From Oscillospiraceae bacterium (GTDB lineage: Bacteria; Bacillota; Clostridia; Oscillospirales; Ruminococcaceae), in NCBI GenBank assembly GCA_029062865.1, contig JAIDPG010000212.1, positions 1 through 13,020 on the forward strand: a stretch of DNA of 13,020 nucleotides. The letters run 5' to 3'. The notes under the pieces are model-generated. The model had not been told where the DNA came from. It did not search any database and worked only from the letters and a program-made list of their open reading frames with translations. A program made the position numbers and the translations under genes. Within the stretch, counting starts at the first letter, position 1, and the number at the start of each line of letters is the position of its first letter. Of the stretch, positions 1 through 4,027 are shown in pieces.

Positions 1-8
1 TAATTAAG

Positions 9-36
9 TCCCGCCCCAAAAGGGGCGGGATTTTTT
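9..36 (+). terminator. Intrinsic terminator at the left edge
   Basis: A nine-base-pair stem (TCCCGCCCC with GGGGCGGGA) closes an AAAA loop and runs into six T. It ends a plus-strand transcript that enters from outside the window. The opposite strand has no T-run after the stem, so it is one-directional. Confidence 0.85.
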
Positions 37-101
37 CTTCGCTAACTCGTTTCTGTAATAAGAAACTTGTTATATAACATTTTCCTTATAATTTTGGGGC
101 A

Positions 102-130
102 GGGGCAAAAGCGCTTGCCCCGATTTTTTT
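102..130 (+). terminator. Intrinsic terminator, transcript unknown
   Basis: The arms GGGGCAA and TTGCCCC enclose a six-base loop and are followed by GA and seven T. No convincing promoter or ORF lies between the previous terminator and this one (37-101), so it may be a second-stage terminator for read-through or a remnant of a lost small RNA gene. Confidence 0.7.
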
Positions 131-171
131 CTTGCCTCTTGCCTCTGAAAATTTTCTTGCTTCTAAAAAAC

Positions 172-200
172 TTGACAAATTGATTTGGGTGTGGTACAAT
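172..200 (+). promoter_or_regulatory. Sigma-A promoter of antisense RNA A
   Basis: TTGACA (172-177), a 17-bp spacer and TACAAT (195-200). The -35 element and the first 16 spacer bases are identical to those of the promoter at 325-353, so the two promoters are copies of one another. Expected transcription start is near 207. Confidence 0.88.
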
Positions 201-206
201 ATATGT

Positions 207-315
207 GTATAGGAACACCAAGAATAGCGCATGCTGTTCACCGCCTTCCGCAGCAATGTCTGGGGTAACCGGGAGGGCAAAAAAGTTCCCCCGCCGCGAG
301 GCGGGGGATTTTTTT
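207..315 (+). ncRNA. Putative type I antitoxin RNA, copy A
   Basis: A transcription unit of about 110 nt lies between a near-consensus promoter and a strong terminator, with no credible plus-strand ORF. Its 5' part (211-250) is a direct repeat of plus-strand 546-587, which is the template of the Shine-Dalgarno region, start codon and first codons of the 28-residue peptide gene on the minus strand. The RNA is therefore imperfectly complementary to that mRNA: matched blocks include AGGAA, the CGCAT opposite the start codon, TCACC, and TCCG opposite the Shine-Dalgarno region. Read on the minus strand, 211-234 spells a one-base-shifted version of the peptide's first ten codons (MRY then LVFLYT), so this unit probably arose from a copy of the toxin's 5' end. 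Its terminator also works in the minus direction, as if a convergent partner once lay here. Function is inferred, not shown. Confidence 0.6.
288..315. terminator. Bidirectional terminator of RNA A
   Basis: The stem CCCCCGCC/GGCGGGGG has a GCGA loop. It is followed on the plus strand by A and seven T, and on the minus strand by AAC and six T (template 279-284). It ends RNA A and could also end a minus-strand transcript. Confidence 0.85.
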
Positions 316-324
316 AAAAACCAC

Positions 325-353
325 TTGACAAATTGATTTGGGTGTGATATAAT
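325..353 (+). promoter_or_regulatory. Consensus sigma-A promoter of antisense RNA B
   Basis: Perfect TTGACA (325-330), a 17-bp spacer and perfect TATAAT (348-353). This is a duplicate of the promoter at 172-200. A perfect promoter on an 85-nt unit fits the abundant antisense RNA expected of a type I system. Confidence 0.92.
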
Positions 354-359
354 ATAAAC

Positions 360-447
360 AGAGGAAAACGTGGATAACGCATAATTATTCACCAACAAAA
401 AAGAACCCCTGCGTAGTTTTCGAAGCACACGCAGGGGGGATTTTTTT
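360..447 (+). ncRNA. Putative type I antitoxin RNA, copy B
   Basis: An RNA of about 88 nt, bounded by a perfect promoter and a bidirectional terminator, with no ORF. Its first 30 or so bases (362-393) are a direct repeat of plus-strand 546-580, so the RNA can pair with the 5' region of the convergent peptide mRNA. Visible pairing blocks are AGGAAAAC with GUUUUCCU (8 bp), GAUA with UAUC, CGCAU with AUGCG (start codon) and UCACC with GGUGA (next to the Shine-Dalgarno). The 3' end overlaps the toxin mRNA in cis by about 50 nt across the shared terminator. Convergent RNAs with a shared terminator and direct repeats at the toxin translation start are the design of the enterococcal par (Fst, RNA I/RNA II) locus. 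The antitoxin role is inferred. Confidence 0.7.
396..447. terminator. Shared bidirectional terminator of toxin mRNA and RNA B
   Basis: The stem CCCCTGCGT (406-414) pairs with ACGCAGGGG (429-437) around a 14-base loop. On the plus strand it is followed by GGA and seven T; on the minus strand by TTC and six T. It therefore serves both the rightward antisense RNA and the leftward peptide mRNA. Confidence 0.88.
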
Positions 448-481
448 GCGAAAAATCCTAAACGCGCCAAAGACATGCCGG

Positions 482-568
482 TTACTTCCTACCGTCAATA
501 TGTCTGCTTATGTAGTCTGAAACCACGTTCGCAAAGACGGTATAAAGGAAAACTAAAAGATACCGCAT
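482..568 (-). CDS. 28-residue hydrophobic peptide, candidate Fst-like type I toxin
   Basis: A 28-codon ORF on the minus strand, with ATG at 566-568 and TAA at 482-484. A strong ribosome-binding site (GGAGGGGG, template 579-586) lies 10 nt upstream of the ATG, and the gene has its own promoter (620-648) and terminator (396-437). The peptide starts MRYLLVFLYTVFANVV, a single membrane-spanning stretch, and ends in the polar, basic tail SDYISRHIDGRK. That layout is typical of type I toxins. The spacing V-x3-ISR-x2-D resembles the Fst tail (LEMISRVLDEE) as I recall it, though the Fst proline is absent. It converges on antisense RNA B and shares its terminator. Expected action is insertion into the inner membrane when RNA B runs out. 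It could instead be an unrelated leader or membrane peptide; coding status is well supported by ribosome-binding site, promoter and terminator, toxicity is not. Confidence 0.75.
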   Translation of the reverse strand: MRYLLVFLYTVFANVVSDYISRHIDGRK

Positions 569-619
569 TTTTTACTCACCCCCTCCGTTAAAAACGTCCG
601 GGTAGCAGCCGGCAAGTAT

Positions 620-648
620 ATTATAGCATAAAACTGTCGGGAAGTCAA
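620..648 (-). promoter_or_regulatory. Sigma-A promoter of the 28-residue peptide gene
   Basis: Read on the minus strand: TTGACT (template 643-648), a 17-bp spacer and perfect TATAAT (620-625). The transcript should start near 613, giving a 5' leader of about 45 nt before the ATG at 568. Confidence 0.88.
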
Positions 649-675
649 GCCGCGCGAGCTTTTCCTTGATCGTAC

Positions 676-709
676 CTCCCTGCCGCAGGCGGGGAGTTTT
701 GATTTTTTT
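676..709 (+). terminator. Intrinsic terminator upstream of the hydrolase operon
   Basis: A nine-base-pair stem (676-684 with 688-696, one G-U pair) is followed by TTTTGA and seven T. No plus-strand promoter or gene was found between 448 and 675, so it may insulate the promoter at 715 from read-through of the small RNA units. Confidence 0.75.
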
Positions 710-714
710 ACCAC

Positions 715-743
715 TTGACAAGCACGGACGAATATGCTATAAT
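715..743 (+). promoter_or_regulatory. Consensus sigma-A promoter of the three-gene wall-hydrolase operon
   Basis: Perfect TTGACA (715-720), 17-bp spacer and perfect TATAAT (738-743); start expected near 750. The bases CCAC directly before the -35 match those before the promoter at 325. Confidence 0.92.
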
Positions 744-779
744 ATAATAGAATATAATTTCCCGAAAGGGGGCTTGGTC

Positions 780-1328
780 TTGGCGACGAAAAAAATTTAC
801 ATAATCGTAATGAACACGCCGTCGGTGGTTTCCGGCATAATCGGAAAATTCACGCATACGCCTTATAATCACGTTTCCGTCAGCCTCGACGCGGAGCTCG
901 ACCGAATGTATTCGTTCGGTCGGAGATACAGATACTTCCCGTGGTGGGGCGGGTTCGTCCGTGAATCGCCGAATTTCGGAACGCTTGGGCGGTTTCCCGA
1001 TACGGAGGCTATCGTGCTGACGCTCGACGTGGACGAGGCGGCTTACGACGAAATAAGCGATCAGCTTGAAAATATGCTCGCGCACAAGCACGATTATTGC
1101 TACGATACGCTGGGGCTCTTGCTCGCGATCTTCGGCAAGGTCTACAAGCGCGACAAGTTCTATTATTGCTCGGCGTTCGTGCGGGAGCTGCTCGTAAAGC
1201 ACGGCGTTGAGGACGGCGCGAGCTTCAACGAGATAGTAAGACCGACGGATTTTTTGGAATTGCCCAACACGCGGGAGATTTTCCGCGGAAAGCTGAAGGA
1301 GTTCCCGGTTGCGGCAAGAAATATCTGA
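780..1328 (+). CDS. Permuted NlpC/P60 (YiiX/YaeF-like) papain-fold hydrolase
   Basis: A 182-residue protein, probably a cysteine hydrolase of the circularly permuted NlpC/P60 group, whose members cleave amide bonds in peptidoglycan, peptides or lipids. His31 lies early (THTPYNHVSVSLD) and Cys130 lies late (KFYYCSAFVRELL). This His-before-Cys order and the hydrophobic-Cys-S/A start of a helix are the signature of the permuted fold; normal NlpC/P60 has Cys first. There is no signal peptide or membrane segment, so it acts inside the cell, or after lysis or sporulation. I chose the TTG at 780 because AAAGGGGG ends 7 nt before it and the promoter's start site is near 750, which rules out the upstream ATG at 666. 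It is the first gene of an operon; the next ribosome-binding site begins 23 nt after its stop. Substrate is unknown. Confidence 0.75.
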   Translation: MATKKIYIIVMNTPSVVSGIIGKFTHTPYNHVSVSLDAELDRMYSFGRRYRYFPWWGGFVRESPNFGTLGRFPDTEAIVLTLDVDEAAYDEISDQLENMLAHKHDYCYDTLGLLLAIFGKVYKRDKFYYCSAFVRELLVKHGVEDGASFNEIVRPTDFLELPNTREIFRGKLKEFPVAARNI

Positions 1329-1365
1329 ACCTCTTGTGCATACAATGTACAGGAGGTGTTTTTTT

Positions 1366-2178
1366 ATGGAAGATACGAAATCTTTGATTGAGCGATACAA
1401 GAAGGAGCTTATGGAGCTTGGCAAAACGGCACAAAAATCCCCCGAACGGGAGGCCGTCGCCGCGGAACAAAAAAAGCCGCAGGTTATCGGCTACGTGAGC
1501 GAGGAGAGCGGGGAGTTCCCCGCGGTGTTCGATCGGATAATCGCCGAGGCGGTCGCTAACAGCGACAGGCGCGATTCGGCGGAGGGCTATCCCGACATCG
1601 ACAGCCCCGAGGACGACATAGCGTTCTCCGAAGGGCGAGACTCGCGGGACACTTCGCTTGACGCTCCAACAAACGCAATGGAAAATGCCCCGAATAATAT
1701 GAACGGCGCCGAAAACAACGGCGGCAGACCCGAGGACGATATGAACCAAGGGACGGGGGAAACAATCTCGAATTTCCCCGTTTCGACGTATTCTACATAC
1801 GAGGAGTTCGAGGCGAAGAATACGGGGGGCGGGTCGCTTTCGTTTATGGTGTTCACGGCAAGCGAGGCTCTTCCCGTCGAGGGCGCGGCGGTGACCGTCT
1901 CAACGCGCATCGACGGCGCGCAGCACGAGATGTTCAGCGCGACTACGAACAACAGCGGAGAAACTGCGGCAAGGACGCTCCCCGCGCCGTCAAAATCCCT
2001 CTCGCAGGACGAGGACAACGCAATTCAGCCGTTTTCACTCTACGACGCGACGGTCTCAAAGGACGGCTTCACAAAGGTGATTTTGCGCGACATTCCCGTG
2101 TTTGACGGAGTGCGCTCGATACAGCGCGTCGCGATGATCCCCGCCGAGAACGATCGGGAGGTGCAGAATGCCGAGTAA
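1366..2178 (+). CDS. Acidic protein with C-terminal beta-sandwich, partner of SleC-like protein
   Basis: A 270-residue protein. The ATG at 1366 follows AGGAGGT by 8 nt; an in-frame upstream ATG at 1309 lies inside the previous gene and lacks a ribosome-binding site. Residues 1-30 are a charged helix (SLIERYKKELMELGK). Residues 65-150 are acidic, Asn/Gly-rich and probably disordered. Residues 155-258 look like a carboxypeptidase-regulatory/transthyretin-like beta-sandwich: GSLSFMVFTASEALPVEGA, then VTVST, a linker, YDATVSKDGFTKVILRDIPVFDG and a final strand. There is no signal peptide and no catalytic motif. Its 3' end overlaps the next start by 11 nt, so the two are translationally coupled and their products probably work together, perhaps as a scaffold or spore-layer partner of the SleC-like protein. 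I do not recognise a named family. Confidence 0.8.
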   Translation: MEDTKSLIERYKKELMELGKTAQKSPEREAVAAEQKKPQVIGYVSEESGEFPAVFDRIIAEAVANSDRRDSAEGYPDIDSPEDDIAFSEGRDSRDTSLDAPTNAMENAPNNMNGAENNGGRPEDDMNQGTGETISNFPVSTYSTYEEFEAKNTGGGSLSFMVFTASEALPVEGAAVTVSTRIDGAQHEMFSATTNNSGETAARTLPAPSKSLSQDEDNAIQPFSLYDATVSKDGFTKVILRDIPVFDGVRSIQRVAMIPAENDREVQNAE

Positions 2179-3538
2179 TCTTCCCGTAATTCCCGAGAGA
2201 ATTGTCGTTCATCTCGGCACGCCCGATTCCAACGCGAGGAACGTCTCGGTGTCGTTCCCCGATTACATCAAGAACGTCGCTTCAAGCGAAATCTTCCCGA
2301 CGTGGCCCGAGGCGGCGCTCCGCGCGAACATCTACGCGCAGATCTCGTTCGCGCTGAACCGCGTTTACGTCGAGTGGTATCGCAGCCGCGGCTATGATTT
2401 CGACATCACAAGCTCGACGCAGTACGACCAGGCGTTTGTATACGGGCGTGATATTTTCGCGAACATCGCGGCAATCGTCGACGAGATCTTTAACAATTAC
2501 ATAGTTCGACGCGGAAGCGTTGAGCCGCTGTTCGCGATGTTCTGCAACGGCACGACAGTAACGTGCAACGGGCTTTCGCAGTGGGGCACGGTTACTCTCG
2601 CGGAGCGCGGCTATTCGCCATATGAGATACTGCAATACTATTACGGAAACGACATTGATATCGTTTACAACGCGCCGATCTCGGCGAATATCCAGAGCTA
2701 TCCGGGCGCGCCGTTCGGGTTCGGCTCGTCGGGCAACGAGGTGCGGACAATCCAACGCGAGCTGAACCGCGTCTCGCGCAACTACCCTGCTATCCCGAAA
2801 ATCTATCCCGCCAACGGCATTTTCGGCGAAAGCACCGTCGAGGCGGTAAAGACGTTCCAGCAGGTGTTCAATCTCCCCGCCTCCGGCATTGTGAACAAGG
2901 CGACTTGGTATAAGCTGAAGTACATCTTCACGGCGGTAAAGGGGCTTTCCGAGCTTGAGAGTGAGGGCTTGACGCTTGAGGACGTCGACGAGCCGTGGGG
3001 CGACAGTCTGCGGCGCGGCGACTACGGTCAGCGAATTCGGGCGCTGCAATACTATCTGAACGTCATCGCGTACTTCAATCCCGAGATACCGTCCGTCCCC
3101 GCGAACAGCTCGTTCGACGCGGCGACCGAGGCGCAGGTGAAGGCGTTTGAGACGTTTTACGGACTGAACCCCGACGGCGTTGTGGATTTCAGAACGTGGC
3201 TGCTCATCAACGAGATTTACCAGCAGATCCTCAACAGCCTCCCCGAAGGCTACGAGGGCGCGGCGGCGGAGCTTTACCCGGGCTACAACCTCACGCCGGG
3301 AATGAGGAACAAGGACGTGAGGGAATTCCAGACGTATCTGCGCGTCATCGGGCAGAACATCGCGGCGATCCCCGTGATTGAAGCGACAGGCTATTTCGGA
3401 CCGGAAACGGAGCGCGCCGTGCTGATCTTCCAGCGGCTTTACGGCTTGGAGCCGACGGGCTTTGTAGGCAGCCCAACGTGGGACGCGGCGGCTCGCGAGT
3501 ATAACTTCATTCGCTTCGGAACGGAGCGCACCGGATAA
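2168..3538 (+). CDS. SleC-like SpoIID-domain protein with three peptidoglycan-binding repeats
   Basis: A 456-residue protein related to the clostridial spore cortex-lytic enzyme SleC and to SpoIID/LytB lytic transglycosylases. Residues 1-175 form the SpoIID-like part: TWPEAALRANIYAQISFALN carries the candidate catalytic glutamate E48, followed by VYGRDIFANIAAIVDEIF, FCNGTTVTCNGLSQWGTV and an ILQYYYGNDI end. Three PG_binding_1-type repeats follow, at about 187-250, 280-345 and 376-440, each with the helix core AVKTFQ, QVKAFETFYGL or AVLIFQRLYGL and a G-x-V-x3-T-W close. There is no N-terminal secretion signal; SleC family members are made as pre-pro forms, so release may need processing. Start: GGGAGGTG 5 nt upstream, overlapping the preceding stop. 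It is the last gene of the operon, with a terminator 9 nt on. Three binding repeats are more than I expect for classical SleC. Confidence 0.82.
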   Translation: MPSNLPVIPERIVVHLGTPDSNARNVSVSFPDYIKNVASSEIFPTWPEAALRANIYAQISFALNRVYVEWYRSRGYDFDITSSTQYDQAFVYGRDIFANIAAIVDEIFNNYIVRRGSVEPLFAMFCNGTTVTCNGLSQWGTVTLAERGYSPYEILQYYYGNDIDIVYNAPISANIQSYPGAPFGFGSSGNEVRTIQRELNRVSRNYPAIPKIYPANGIFGESTVEAVKTFQQVFNLPASGIVNKATWYKLKYIFTAVKGLSELESEGLTLEDVDEPWGDSLRRGDYGQRIRALQYYLNVIAYFNPEIPSVPANSSFDAATEAQVKAFETFYGLNPDGVVDFRTWLLINEIYQQILNSLPEGYEGAAAELYPGYNLTPGMRNKDVREFQTYLRVIGQNIAAIPVIEATGYFGPETERAVLIFQRLYGLEPTGFVGSPTWDAAAREYNFIRFGTERTG

Positions 3539-3540
3539 AA

Positions 3541-3580
3541 TAAAAATCCCCCGATCAGCCAATCGGGGGAAAATCATTTT
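3541..3580. terminator. Bidirectional terminator shared by operon and minus-strand RNA
   Basis: The stem TCCCCCGAT (3547-3555) pairs with ATCGGGGGA (3562-3570). The minus strand has a clear T-rich tail (TTTTTATTTTA); the plus strand has a weaker one (AAATCATTTTT). It ends the rightward wall-hydrolase operon and the leftward small RNA. Confidence 0.8.
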
Positions 3581-3701
3581 TAGAGCGGAAGGAAATATGA
3601 AAATTGCTTTGCTGTTTTCCATTACGTTAGTAAAGCGGTTCCGCTCTATAGCATATGGAAGATGGGTCGAGACAAGAGGAGCTTCGCTCCTTTCCTTGTC
3701 T
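3541..3701 (-). ncRNA. Structured small RNA of about 160 nt, family unknown
   Basis: A minus-strand unit from the consensus promoter at 3708-3736 to the terminator at 3547-3570. In transcript order it contains a 5' hairpin (3671-3700: GACAAG and AGGAGC arms with a 3-nt bulge and a 3-nt loop), a single-stranded CGACCCATCTTCC stretch, a long-range 10-bp stem (TAGAGCGGAA, 3581-3590, with TTCCGCTCTA, 3639-3648) that encloses smaller stems (GCTTT 3606-3610 with AAAGC 3632-3636), and the terminator. No minus-strand ORF has both a ribosome-binding site and reasonable length. The layout does not fit 6S RNA, whose two ends pair with each other, and I do not recognise another family. It may be a regulatory RNA or an antisense partner of the sleC-like mRNA 3' end. 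Confidence 0.6.
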
Positions 3702-3707
3702 GATATT

Positions 3708-3736
3708 ATTCTACCAAATTCGCCGCGGAATGTCAA
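3708..3736 (-). promoter_or_regulatory. Sigma-A promoter of the minus-strand small RNA
   Basis: On the minus strand: perfect TTGACA (template 3731-3736), a 17-bp spacer and TAGAAT (3708-3713). Start expected near 3701. Confidence 0.85.
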
Positions 3737-3799
3737 CCATTATTACAAAACTGTAAGGATATTGTAATAGATTTGTAACGATTTATTCATCATAAGGCA

Positions 3800-3825
3800 A
3801 ACTCCCTTGCTTCGGCGAGCGAGTT
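3800..3825. other. UUCG-capped hairpin downstream of the feo operon
   Basis: AACTC (3800-3804) pairs with GAGTT (3821-3825). Inside it CTTGC pairs with GCGAG around a TTCG tetraloop, with one C-C mismatch. It lies 28 nt after the last feo stop codon. There is no T-run on the minus strand, so it may protect or weakly end the feo mRNA rather than being a standard terminator. Confidence 0.5.
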
Positions 3826-3852
3826 CGTTATGTTTTCAGGTGGTGAGGAAAT

Positions 3853-4017
3853 CTACTTGTTATGTGAACAGCCGTGGCAATTGCAGCAATCCCCGCCGCA
3901 GATGTGCTTTCCGACGCGTCTGCCCTTGATGATATTGCCGATTATAAGCGCGACGACCGCGAGCACTATCGCGCCGACGATCATCGAGCCGCCGTAATTT
4001 GCGAAAAATTCAAGCAT
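3853..4017 (-). CDS. FeoB-associated Cys-rich membrane peptide
   Basis: A 54-residue peptide matching the FeoB-associated Cys-rich membrane protein family found next to feoB in Firmicutes. Residues 11-31 form one transmembrane helix (SMIVGAIVLAVVALIIGNII), followed by the basic KGRR and the cluster ICGGDCCNCHGC with cysteines at 40, 44, 45, 47 and 50, plus His38, His48 and His52. The Cys/His tail probably holds Fe(II) or handles redox on the cytoplasmic side of the transporter. I chose the ATG at 4017 because AAAGGAG sits 5 nt upstream; an in-frame ATG at 4035 overlaps feoB and has no ribosome-binding site. Its start lies 10 nt after the feoB stop, so it is cotranscribed with feoB. Confidence 0.88.
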   Translation of the reverse strand: MLEFFANYGGSMIVGAIVLAVVALIIGNIIKGRRVGKHICGGDCCNCHGCSHNK

Positions 4018-4027
4018 AGCTTCTCCT

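Larger units (their letters stand above)
211..587 (+). repeat. Three imperfect direct repeats linking antisense RNAs and toxin start
   Basis: Copies lie at 211-250 (start of RNA A), 362-393 (start of RNA B) and 546-587 (template of the toxin translation start). The shared skeleton is AGGAA, a variable stretch, a GATA- or AATA-like block, CGCAT, a variable A/T-rich stretch, then TCACC; copy A and the toxin copy also share the following CC...TCCG. RNA A and RNA B are made from the plus strand and the toxin from the minus strand, so direct repeats in the DNA become complementary stretches in the RNAs. Confidence 0.75.

Noticed and set aside
42..476. A 144-residue open frame on the minus strand
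   Set aside because: It runs through two terminators, two promoters and the antisense RNA units on the other strand and has no ribosome-binding site. Its HALFLVFLYT stretch is the echo of the toxin start in RNA A, not a gene.
666..779. Upstream extension of the permuted papain-like ORF to an ATG at 666
   Set aside because: It would include a terminator and the promoter at 715-743, so the bases before about 750 are not in the mRNA.
2282..3736. A 484-residue open frame antisense to the SleC-like gene
   Set aside because: Arg/Val-rich shadow frame that crosses the bidirectional terminator; no support for translation.
3597..3767. A 56-codon plus-strand ORF beginning MKIALLFSITLVKRF with a fair ribosome-binding site
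   Set aside because: It covers the stems of the minus-strand RNA and that RNA's promoter exactly, has no promoter of its own after the terminator, and lacks protein-like composition after residue 12.
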